Assembly (NCBI GenBank): GCA_017443765.1
Contig: JAFSYB010000076.1
Span: 1 to 36,973, forward strand
Source of the DNA: Muribaculaceae bacterium
GTDB taxonomy: Bacteria > Bacteroidota > Bacteroidia > Bacteroidales > Muribaculaceae
Direction of reading: 5' to 3'
DNA length: 36,973 bases
Part shown: positions 15,261 through 23,689 of the stretch, piece by piece
Position numbering within the stretch: position 1 is the first letter of the stretch
Layout: each line of letters opens with the position of its first letter
Translations under genes and position numbers: made by a program
The notes under the pieces: model-generated
Told to the model about the DNA's origin: nothing
What the model saw: only the letters and a program-made list of their open reading frames with translations
Databases searched by the model: none

Positions 15261-18059
15261 ATGGTTAATGACACACTCACCGCGTCACGCATATCCACCA
15301 TTGGCCAAGCACTGCAATGGCAAGAACATGTACCCCCCACCGAACGTTTGGTCTACTGCCAGAAACTAGTGAACCTGCGCCGCGAATACCGCAAGACCGG
15401 TTACGCCCTTGCCGAGCGTCCATCGGTAGCAGCCTTCGGCGAGAGCCAGATGGGCAAGTCTTATCTGGTGAGCGCGCTACTGTCGACCTCCAACGCACCG
15501 TTCAAGGTCACCGACGGCGAGCGCGCCTATCACTTCATCGACGAGATCAACCCCAGCTCGCCCAACTCCACCATCGAGGCCACCGGGGTCATCACGCGCT
15601 TCACGACACAGCCGCAACACTTGCCCGCTGGGGTGCTGGGTGTACAACTGCTCTCGGTGGCCGATGTGTTGCTGGTACTCTGCGAGGCCTACTACAACCA
15701 GGTGGACTACTCCTATGAGAGCATCAAAAGCCACGAGCAAATCAACGAAATCCTGAGCGCGGTGACACCCGGCTCGGCCACGCATCCATTTCTCAGCGAG
15801 GATGAACTGCTCGATGTGAAAGAGTATCTGCAAAACACCTCCATACAAAAGAAATGCCACGCCCTACTCACCTCTGACTACTTCGACTTCCTGCTCATGC
15901 GCCTCAAGCAGCTCACGCAGGACCAACTCACGAGCCTGCTCAAACTCATGTGGAACGACAACCAAGAGATGAGCCGCCTATTCGATGACCTCATGGCCAC
16001 CTACACCAAACTCAACTTCGCCAACACCGTGCGAGTGGACTTCGCCTGTGTGCTGAAGAAACACGGCACGCTGCTCGATGTGGCACGCCTCGACGAGATG
16101 TATGCCGCACCCGAAGTGGCCGTCAGTGAATATCAACCCGATGTGACGGTGACCATCGATGCCGGCACGAGACATGCAGTCACCGTGCCAAAGTCATTCT
16201 TCAGTGCGCTGATTGCCGAGCTCACCTTTGAGCTACCGCCGCAGCTCGCACAGTCGCGGGCATTCCTTAAAGACATCGACATCCTCGACTTTCCCGGTGC
16301 GCGGCGGCCGGAGCAAATCAGCGAGACAAAACTGGCATTGGGCAAGAACCTGTCGACAGTGTTCAGGCGTGGCAAAGTGTCGTATCTCTTCAGCAAGTAT
16401 TCCACCTCGAAGCGCATCACTGCGCTGCTCTTTTGCCACAACAACAATCAGAGTGCCGAGAGCACTATTGGCGGGGTGCTCACCAAGTGGGTGCACAACA
16501 ACGTGGGCGAAACAGCAGCCAAACGCGAGCAATTCATTGTCCAATCGCAAGTGTCGCCCCTGCTGGTGGTAGCCACTTGGTTCAACAAAGACCTCGACTA
16601 CCAAAACGAGAATAAGGACGAACCCGACCGGCTGAGTGAGCGATGGCAGCGGCGATTCAACGTGGTGCTGGAGAAAGAAGTGCTCAAGGCAAGCGACCCT
16701 GACCACTGGCTGAATGCCTGGACCACGTCGCAGCCCGACTTCGACAACATCTTCATGCTGCGCGATTTCAAATACTCCACAAGCATATTCTCGGGCTACG
16801 ATGCCGATGCAGGGCTTGCCGAGCGCGAGGTGATTGTCAACGAGAAATATCCCGACTTCCTGCTCGACCTGCGAGCCTCGTTTGTCAACGACTCCTTTGT
16901 CAAGCACCACATCCCCAACAGCGAGCAGGCTTGGGACGCAGCCGCCACGGTGGGCAACGATGGGTCGCGGCTCATCATCGACACGCTGTGCCACATTGCG
17001 CCACACGCCGCGGGGGCGCGCAACAAGAAACTGACGAGCGACCTGACCACTCTCGACAGGCGCTTGCTGACCCTGCTCGACACCTACCACCAGGCCGAAG
17101 ACGGCGATGTGAAACTGAAACAGGCAAAAAAACAGGCTGGCGACGCCTGCCTGCACATCGACCGCCAGTTGGGCAAAGACGCCTATTTCTTCGGCCGGCT
17201 CAAACACGCGCTGATGATTAGTGAAACGGAGCTCTATGAACTCATCCACTCACAAATATTGGGAGCCGAGCTGCCGCAAGAAATGACCGATGAAGAGTCG
17301 GGCATCTTTCTGGCGGCGGGGCTTGATGCCGGAGGCACGCGCGAAAGGAACATCGAAACGCTGTGCGAATACCTGGGCTGCGACAGCGAGGAAGAGTGCC
17401 GTGACACGCTGCTTGAGCAGGGCATCGAACTGAGCCATCTGCTCGCACAGCAGAAAATCGCCAGCAGCGAGGAAGACCAGCTCATGACGACCATCGAAAA
17501 GCGGTGGCACGATGACTTCCTGGCCACCCGCTGCGTGACACACTTAGCCAATGCATATCCACCCATCGACCTGGTAGTGCGAAAACTCTGGGCGGTTTAC
17601 CGGATGCTGGGAATGCACGAAAAACTCTCGCGACAGGTGGGCTATTTTCTGAAAAACCTCAACCGCGAGCAGAGCGTGGGCATCATTGCCGATTTGGTGA
17701 CCATGAGGCTCAACGCGTTTGTGGACAGTTTTGGCTACGACTTCATTGCCCCCGAGGGGCGGGCGCGTATCCTGCAGAGCAACGACCGGCTGCGGCTGGG
17801 CATTGATGCCTCGATGCTCGACCGCAACGCCAACGAGGGGATCGCCCTGCTGGCCGACCTGGACAAGAAAAGCGAGCTACTCGCTGCCGAGGGATTCTCG
17901 AAACAAGGCAAGCAGTTCTTGTCGCGCTTTCCTCAATACCAAAGTGTGTGGCGTTGGGAACAGCAACTGCGTTTCGCGTTTGCCTTTGCCTGCGAGCTGC
18001 CCGACTATGACCCCGTTGCCAATGCCTCCCTGGGACAAATCATTGCTGGGGTACGATAA
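15261..18059 (+). CDS. srfC: SrfC-family large P-loop GTPase-like protein
   Basis: 932 residues. It resembles the SrfC family, the partner of SrfB. Walker A is GESQMGKS (60-67), followed by INPSSPNSTIEATGVITRFT, a region conserved in SrfC-like proteins. The G3-like DFPG motif is at 343-346 and a G4-like NKDLD at 442-446. The large size and long helical C-terminal half recall dynamin-like GTPases, though this is inference. No signal peptide or membrane segment, so cytoplasmic. It begins 17 bases after SrfB and 27 bases before the protease gene. It probably hydrolyses GTP and cooperates with SrfB to remodel a complex or membrane. Confidence 0.83.
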   Translation: MVNDTLTASRISTIGQALQWQEHVPPTERLVYCQKLVNLRREYRKTGYALAERPSVAAFGESQMGKSYLVSALLSTSNAPFKVTDGERAYHFIDEINPSSPNSTIEATGVITRFTTQPQHLPAGVLGVQLLSVADVLLVLCEAYYNQVDYSYESIKSHEQINEILSAVTPGSATHPFLSEDELLDVKEYLQNTSIQKKCHALLTSDYFDFLLMRLKQLTQDQLTSLLKLMWNDNQEMSRLFDDLMATYTKLNFANTVRVDFACVLKKHGTLLDVARLDEMYAAPEVAVSEYQPDVTVTIDAGTRHAVTVPKSFFSALIAELTFELPPQLAQSRAFLKDIDILDFPGARRPEQISETKLALGKNLSTVFRRGKVSYLFSKYSTSKRITALLFCHNNNQSAESTIGGVLTKWVHNNVGETAAKREQFIVQSQVSPLLVVATWFNKDLDYQNENKDEPDRLSERWQRRFNVVLEKEVLKASDPDHWLNAWTTSQPDFDNIFMLRDFKYSTSIFSGYDADAGLAEREVIVNEKYPDFLLDLRASFVNDSFVKHHIPNSEQAWDAAATVGNDGSRLIIDTLCHIAPHAAGARNKKLTSDLTTLDRRLLTLLDTYHQAEDGDVKLKQAKKQAGDACLHIDRQLGKDAYFFGRLKHALMISETELYELIHSQILGAELPQEMTDEESGIFLAAGLDAGGTRERNIETLCEYLGCDSEEECRDTLLEQGIELSHLLAQQKIASSEEDQLMTTIEKRWHDDFLATRCVTHLANAYPPIDLVVRKLWAVYRMLGMHEKLSRQVGYFLKNLNREQSVGIIADLVTMRLNAFVDSFGYDFIAPEGRARILQSNDRLRLGIDASMLDRNANEGIALLADLDKKSELLAAEGFSKQGKQFLSRFPQYQSVWRWEQQLRFAFAFACELPDYDPVANASLGQIIAGVR

Positions 18060-18086
18060 GTGCCGGCATAACCCATTAGAAGAGCC

Positions 18087-21062
18087 ATGATTAAAAATAA
18101 AATAAAATTGTGTGAGACGCCGCTGAACGCGTTCAATGTCGAGAACGTGAACAGCATCCCGTTTTACGAGCGATACGACGAGTTTGTGCGCGTGCTCCAG
18201 GCCGGAGGCCTCGCCGATGTGGAAGCGTTTTTGGCTCAGCCTCAACTGATAGAGTCCACCAACAGCATTGAGTGGTATATCCCCCGACCTGCCGGCGAGA
18301 TACCCATCGCCATGACGCATCTCACTGCCGACGAGTTGCCCGTCTACGAGAAAGCCTTAGATGCGCTCATCGCTCGTCTGGAAACGCTCAGGTCCCAAGA
18401 CAAGCGCCCCATCGACAACCAGTTCATCGCCACTGTGCTGCAATATGCAGGCAACAGTGCCGACACCGTTTATTGCCACGATGGCCAAGTGGTGCTGGCC
18501 GTGTGGGGCATGAGTCTGGTACACGGTCACGAGATGGCCGCGGTCATCACCGATGCGGTGACCGACCACCGCGTGCACCGGGTGGAATTCCGCATCGACG
18601 GCAACGGCCAGTTGCAAGGTCAGCAGGTGTTGATGCGCCGCCACGGCCACATAATCGACAATGCCGAGGTGCCAACAGTGGAACCCGCAGAGGGAGCCAA
18701 TTTTGTGAAGTGGGAACCCGATAACCCGCAAGGGCTTCGCGTGGAAAGCGACCTGGTGTTCACGGCACAGTGTCCGTCGAGCGGGCGATGCCATCTCACT
18801 TTCGATGTCGTCGATGGCGGCACACTACGAGGCAACACCACACTCGACCTGCCAGCGCAGACACGGCTATTCGAGATGCCTCTGCCCACACCGGTGCCCA
18901 ACGATGGCTACGAGTTCGTGCAGTGGGAACCGGCCATCTCGACCGAGACCATCGTAAACGGCGACCGCAACTACACCGCCCAATTCAGGCGTGTGCTGCC
19001 CAAAACACCGCCGCCACCGGTGATGCACCGGGTGCATTTCAATCCGGGTGTCAACGGTGCGCTGCCTGCCGGATATTCCGACTTCGATGTGGCACACGAC
19101 ACCATCATCAACCCCGGCATGATACCGGTGGTGAGTCCGCGCCCAGACATGCGCTTTCTGGGCTGGAGCCCCAACCCCGGCGATGCCGTGCAAACCGATG
19201 TCACATTCACTGCCACCTATGAGCCCCTTCCCAAAAAGCTGACGTGGTATCGCCGATTTTGGCTTTGGCTCACGGGCAGCGGCTGCCTCAATTGGCTGCT
19301 GGGGCTGATAGGTGTGTTGCTGTTGCTGGGTGCAAGCTCATTGCTGCTCGAGCGCTGTGCCGGAGTGAGCGTGACGCCGAGCTGCTGCTCGCACCGTCCG
19401 GTGTCCCTCATCGATTCCATCATACTCCCCGACGGCACTGTGGGCGACAACAACGGCGTTGTCGTCCCCATCACAGGCATCGACGGCCGCTTGCCCGAGG
19501 GCAGCGACCGTGCGGTGGCACCGGTCAGAGAAAACGATGGCTCGCTACCGCCCATTGAGTCACGCCCCGGAGTCCCCGATGTATTCAAGAACCGGCTCTT
19601 CCTCTTCCTTGAAGACGACAATGCCGATGTCGATGCGTTGGCACGCGACTTCAAGGCCGCCTACCCTGGCGATCAATATCAAATCATCGGTTTCGACCGC
19701 GAGGTGAAGTTGCTTGTGGTGCAAATCCCCGAGCAAGAGCATGATGCCATCAAAAGCGAAATCAACAGCCGACTGCCGCAGCAACCATTCATCGTGTTTG
19801 ATGAGGAAGTGTATGAAATCAATGGCTTTGAAAACACCGGCGTCCGCGATGCCGGCTGGCATCTGAACGCTGTGCATCTCAAGCAAGGCTGGGCCATCAC
19901 CCGGGGCAACGCCGATGTGACGGTAGCCGTGGTCGACGATGGCATCGACGCCAACCACGCCATGTTCAAGGGACGCATCAGCAATGCCTACAATGTGTTC
20001 ACGCAGAACAACCACCTGAGCATTGGCTCTGGTCACGGCACGCACACAGCCGGCCTGGCCGCCGGTTCGGCAGAGTTCTATGACAAAGGCGCCGCCGGCG
20101 TGGCGCCTGGTTGCCAGTTGATGCCGGTACAGGTGTTCGACAATGGCCACTGCCCGATGTCGGCCCTGGTGGCCGGAATCATGTATGCCGTGCACCACAA
20201 CGCCGACGTAGTAAACGTGTCGGTGGGTCCATCATTCAAGGGACTGAACGTGCTACCCGTTGCTGAACAGGATGCGATTGGCAAGACGCAATTTGTGAAT
20301 GTGGCACGCTTGTGGAAGCGAGTGGCCCAATTGGCGGCAAGCAAAGGCAGCGTGCTGGTGCTGGCCGCTGGCAACGACGACATCTACACCAGCATTCCAC
20401 CCGAGAACCGCAATGCGTCGTCGATAGTGGTCACAGCGGTCGACGATCGCCGCTATCCCACCGACTACACCAACTATGGCCCATGTTCCGACATTTCGGC
20501 ACCTGGCAGCAACATCCTGAGTGCCTATCCCTCGAACAGTTTCCACAGCTACAGCGGCACCAGCATGGCCGCCCCCATCGTAGCGGGAACGGTGGCACTG
20601 ATGAAATCGCTCAAGCGTGACCTAACAGTGGAGCAGGTGCGAATCGCACTGTTCAACTCCGGTGCCGATGTCTACGGCTATGTGCCTCCCATGGTGCTCG
20701 TTGACGGTGCCCTGCAGGCTGTGAAGGACGGCAATTACCGAGAGATGCGAGAACGCCAGACGCGTCCGGTGCCCGAGGCCGACATACCCTCGATCACCTC
20801 GGGGGGCCACACCATCACCGGCCCGCCAGTGACCGTGCGACCAATCGATGTCAAGCCACCGACAGCCATCACGCGTCCCATCGCGAGCGATTCGGGAACG
20901 GTGACCGTGACACGTCCCGGAGCAGTCGCTGCCGCCCCGGAATCCCCCGCAAAACCGCCCTCGACACAGGACGGTAACTACGATGAAATACGACATCTTA
21001 TACGACAATATGAAAAGAAAATTGAAGAGCTGAAAAGGAAATTACCTGAGAACAACAAATAA
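18087..21062 (+). CDS. Membrane-spanning subtilisin-like (S8) serine protease with InlB-type repeats
   Basis: 991 residues. No signal peptide. The N-terminal region contains about three divergent InlB-type B-repeat units (ending near FVKWEP about 210, FVQWEP about 280 and FLGWSP about 360). One membrane segment follows (about 401-421), then a linker with an inhibitor-like segment (about 500-570) and an S8 peptidase domain (about 590-880). The catalytic triad is complete: Asp617 in VAVVDDGID, His650 in GHGTHTAG and Ser826 in GTSMAAP; the oxyanion Asn is 763 in AAGND. The tail is Pro/Thr-rich and ends in a charged coil (EKKIEELKRKL). With the N-terminus inside, the protease is periplasmic and the InlB-like units cytoplasmic, which is unusual. 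Co-operonic with SrfB and SrfC. Confidence 0.88.
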   Translation: MIKNKIKLCETPLNAFNVENVNSIPFYERYDEFVRVLQAGGLADVEAFLAQPQLIESTNSIEWYIPRPAGEIPIAMTHLTADELPVYEKALDALIARLETLRSQDKRPIDNQFIATVLQYAGNSADTVYCHDGQVVLAVWGMSLVHGHEMAAVITDAVTDHRVHRVEFRIDGNGQLQGQQVLMRRHGHIIDNAEVPTVEPAEGANFVKWEPDNPQGLRVESDLVFTAQCPSSGRCHLTFDVVDGGTLRGNTTLDLPAQTRLFEMPLPTPVPNDGYEFVQWEPAISTETIVNGDRNYTAQFRRVLPKTPPPPVMHRVHFNPGVNGALPAGYSDFDVAHDTIINPGMIPVVSPRPDMRFLGWSPNPGDAVQTDVTFTATYEPLPKKLTWYRRFWLWLTGSGCLNWLLGLIGVLLLLGASSLLLERCAGVSVTPSCCSHRPVSLIDSIILPDGTVGDNNGVVVPITGIDGRLPEGSDRAVAPVRENDGSLPPIESRPGVPDVFKNRLFLFLEDDNADVDALARDFKAAYPGDQYQIIGFDREVKLLVVQIPEQEHDAIKSEINSRLPQQPFIVFDEEVYEINGFENTGVRDAGWHLNAVHLKQGWAITRGNADVTVAVVDDGIDANHAMFKGRISNAYNVFTQNNHLSIGSGHGTHTAGLAAGSAEFYDKGAAGVAPGCQLMPVQVFDNGHCPMSALVAGIMYAVHHNADVVNVSVGPSFKGLNVLPVAEQDAIGKTQFVNVARLWKRVAQLAASKGSVLVLAAGNDDIYTSIPPENRNASSIVVTAVDDRRYPTDYTNYGPCSDISAPGSNILSAYPSNSFHSYSGTSMAAPIVAGTVALMKSLKRDLTVEQVRIALFNSGADVYGYVPPMVLVDGALQAVKDGNYREMRERQTRPVPEADIPSITSGGHTITGPPVTVRPIDVKPPTAITRPIASDSGTVTVTRPGAVAAAPESPAKPPSTQDGNYDEIRHLIRQYEKKIEELKRKLPENNK

Positions 21063-21073
21063 ATTATTACACT

Positions 21074-21985
21074 ATGAACGATATAAAATTCAATTATGCC
21101 GCCGTGATTGCGCTGATGGTACTACTGGTATTTGGCTACTTCGCGTTCATGGGACTGGTGTACTGGCAAGATGGCCTGGTAATCAAGCCATTGCTGATTA
21201 CGGCATTTGGCATTGCCGTGGCTGTGTTGTGCGTGTATGTGATGACCGAGAGCAAAAAGTCGCGTTGGAAAATCGGCCGGGTGGGAGAAGCATTGTTTGG
21301 CTTAATCGTGCTGGCCACTTTTGTTGCCGCAGCGGTGCCCTTCACCAATTTCATGAATGTGCTGAATCGCAGCAGCGAGATCAAGTCCAAAACCGAACAA
21401 ATGCTCAACACAGCACGCAACGTTGACGAAGCCTACGACAGCTATGTGAGCAAGCGTGTGGGAGCCTATCGGTTCATGCTCGAAACCGTGGCCAAGGGCA
21501 AGAATATCAAACCCTCGGACTACGCCGAGCATCTGGCCAAGGCGGCCGGCGACAACGATGAGCAAAAAATAAGCAATTTGGCCAAAAGCCTGAGCCGCCA
21601 GCTGCTTCCCATGGCTATAGACAGTGTGCGCCAGCAGCGTCGCCTTTGGCTGGAACAAGCCAGCCAAATGAGCGTTTGGAACGTGATGCTGCCACACAAC
21701 ATCAACACCATCGCCGATGGTGTCAACGACTATGTGGCTAACTATGCCGACCTGTCGAAGAACATCCGTCAGGGCGAAGACACACAACCGTTCACCTATG
21801 AAACGCTTAGCACCGACCTCACCTCGCTTCGCAAGAGCTACACCCGGCTCACAAGGCCCAGTGCGCTCACCCTGGTGCTCGCCGTGATTGGTTTCGCCCT
21901 GATGCTGCTGCCCTACTGGGTGGCCGACCGCTCACTGGCAGGCGCCACATCGAGTTCGAGCCAAGATAATGCGATATATGAATGA
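21074..21985 (+). CDS. Four-pass membrane protein of unknown function
   Basis: 303 residues. Three hydrophobic segments lie near the N-terminus (about 8-29, 36-55 and 72-92) and one near the C-terminus (about 260-281). Between them is a helical soluble region of about 165 residues, containing VGAYRFMLETVAKGKNIKPS and ending in YTRLTRPSALT. No catalytic motif is visible. It starts 11 bases after the protease gene and ends 18 bases before the GTPase gene, so it should be made together with them. It could hold the protease and the GTPase at the inner membrane, which is inference. Confidence 0.8.
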   Translation: MNDIKFNYAAVIALMVLLVFGYFAFMGLVYWQDGLVIKPLLITAFGIAVAVLCVYVMTESKKSRWKIGRVGEALFGLIVLATFVAAAVPFTNFMNVLNRSSEIKSKTEQMLNTARNVDEAYDSYVSKRVGAYRFMLETVAKGKNIKPSDYAEHLAKAAGDNDEQKISNLAKSLSRQLLPMAIDSVRQQRRLWLEQASQMSVWNVMLPHNINTIADGVNDYVANYADLSKNIRQGEDTQPFTYETLSTDLTSLRKSYTRLTRPSALTLVLAVIGFALMLLPYWVADRSLAGATSSSSQDNAIYE

Positions 21986-22003
21986 CAACCTTGAAACAGA
22001 ACT

Positions 22004-23665
22004 ATGCCTAAAAACGAAAAAATCAAAGAAAAAATCTTAGACGCCTGCCAGCGTACTGGCGCGTCTAACATTCCAAAAGCGAGCCTGTGGAACTATATCC
22101 AAAACCACATCGTCACATTCCAGGAATTATGCACAGCGGGTTTGGCCGATGACATGAAGCAATTCCTTGCCGTGCAGCTCAGGGCTCAAGACGACGCGCT
22201 TTGGCAACATGCCCGCAAGACCGGCGACACCGCGGCCTATCACGACTACCTGACGAAGAGCCAGCTGCAACATCACGCCGACGAAGCCCGGCAGCTCATC
22301 GACCGTTTGGACGAGCAAGGCTGGCAGCTCGCTTGCGCCACACTCACCGAGGAAGCCTTGCGCACCTATCTGAACGCGTTTCCTAACGGGACTTACCGCC
22401 AGCAGTGCCTCGACCTGCTCGACGACCTGCCCTGGCTCGAGGCCAAGCGGCGCAACACCATCGACGACTACAACCAATACCGGCTACAGCACCCCGGGCG
22501 ACACGACCAGGAAGTGGATATGGCGATTAGGCAAATCGAGGACAACATGGCTTGGAACAACGCCTGCACCCTGGCCACCATGCAGGCCTATCGTCACTAT
22601 GTAGAGCAATATCCCCGAGGGCTGCACGCCTCCGAGGCGCAAACCCGTCTCGACGCGGGTGCCGCCGGTGAGCAGTTCCTTGACGACCTGCGCCGCGACC
22701 CCAATGCCCACGGCGCACTCGAGATTCAGCAACATGCCAAAAACGGTGTGGTGGCCTGGGCCGACATCGAAGCCATCTACGGCGTTGAGAAAACCGATGC
22801 CATACGCGGGTTCCTGTCACCCACACAGCTACCGGGTTCGACTGCCCCCGGGCGGCTGCAGGGCGGATCCACCGAGGTGTATGTGTGGGGCACGCCCGGC
22901 TCGGGAAAGACCTGTGCGCTGGGCACCATCATCAGCAGTGCCACCCGGGCGGGAATCCTGCAGCCACGCCGTTGTGCCGCGCGGCCGTACATGGACCTGC
23001 TGTCGAATGTGTTTTCGAGCGACGGCGTGTGCACCCTGCCCTACAGCACCGACTACAAGGACATTCAGGAGATGGTGATGGACCTGCGCGACAACAAGAA
23101 GCGCAACCACCGCATCACGCTCATCGACATGGCCGGCGAGCTGTTTCGGTCGGTCTATAAGCTCGACAACAAGATGTTTCTTGAGCAAGAACGCCAGCAA
23201 GTGCTTGACAAAGCACTCGGCTACCTTGCCGACAGGCGGAACGAGAAAATCCATTTCTTTGTCGTGGAATATGGTGCACACGACAAGCTGTGGGACGGAT
23301 TGAACATGGGCAACTACCTGCAACACATGATCCAGTACCTCACCGACAAGAAAATCTTCAACAGCACCACCGTGGGCGTGTATGTGCTGGTGACTAAGTG
23401 CGACACCATACCCGCAGCCCATGGCGACCGTCCACGGTTGGCCGGCGACTATGTGACAACGCAGCTGCCCTCGTTTTGGCAAGCATTGCAATACTCCTGC
23501 AGGCTGGCCAACATCAAGGACTTGCGCATATTGTCGTTCTCGGTGGGTGATGTCTTTGCCCAGCAGTTGTGCATCTACGACGGCACCGACACCGAAAAGG
23601 TGATTGACAAGCTGCTGACAAAAACTCACCCCGACAAGCAATTAATGGGCTGGCTGAAACATTAA
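22004..23665 (+). CDS. P-loop GTPase with N-terminal helical repeats
   Basis: 553 residues, soluble. The N-terminal half (about 1-280) is helical and contains units of the type AYRHYVEQYPRGLHASEAQ and YLNAFPNGTYRQQCLDLL, a repeat found in many bacterial signalling proteins. The GTPase domain follows: Walker A GTPGSGKT (296-303), G3-like LIDMAGE (Asp375) and a G4-like TKCD (464-467) that supports GTP specificity. The arrangement resembles the double-GTPase families found in predicted bacterial conflict systems, but I see only one clear P-loop. It is flanked by a membrane protein and a large single-pass protein, its likely partners. It is a second GTPase beside SrfC, so the operon encodes at least three NTPases. 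Confidence 0.83.
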   Translation: MPKNEKIKEKILDACQRTGASNIPKASLWNYIQNHIVTFQELCTAGLADDMKQFLAVQLRAQDDALWQHARKTGDTAAYHDYLTKSQLQHHADEARQLIDRLDEQGWQLACATLTEEALRTYLNAFPNGTYRQQCLDLLDDLPWLEAKRRNTIDDYNQYRLQHPGRHDQEVDMAIRQIEDNMAWNNACTLATMQAYRHYVEQYPRGLHASEAQTRLDAGAAGEQFLDDLRRDPNAHGALEIQQHAKNGVVAWADIEAIYGVEKTDAIRGFLSPTQLPGSTAPGRLQGGSTEVYVWGTPGSGKTCALGTIISSATRAGILQPRRCAARPYMDLLSNVFSSDGVCTLPYSTDYKDIQEMVMDLRDNKKRNHRITLIDMAGELFRSVYKLDNKMFLEQERQQVLDKALGYLADRRNEKIHFFVVEYGAHDKLWDGLNMGNYLQHMIQYLTDKKIFNSTTVGVYVLVTKCDTIPAAHGDRPRLAGDYVTTQLPSFWQALQYSCRLANIKDLRILSFSVGDVFAQQLCIYDGTDTEKVIDKLLTKTHPDKQLMGWLKH

Positions 23666-23689
23666 CCCTTATCCCAAAAACAAAATAAG

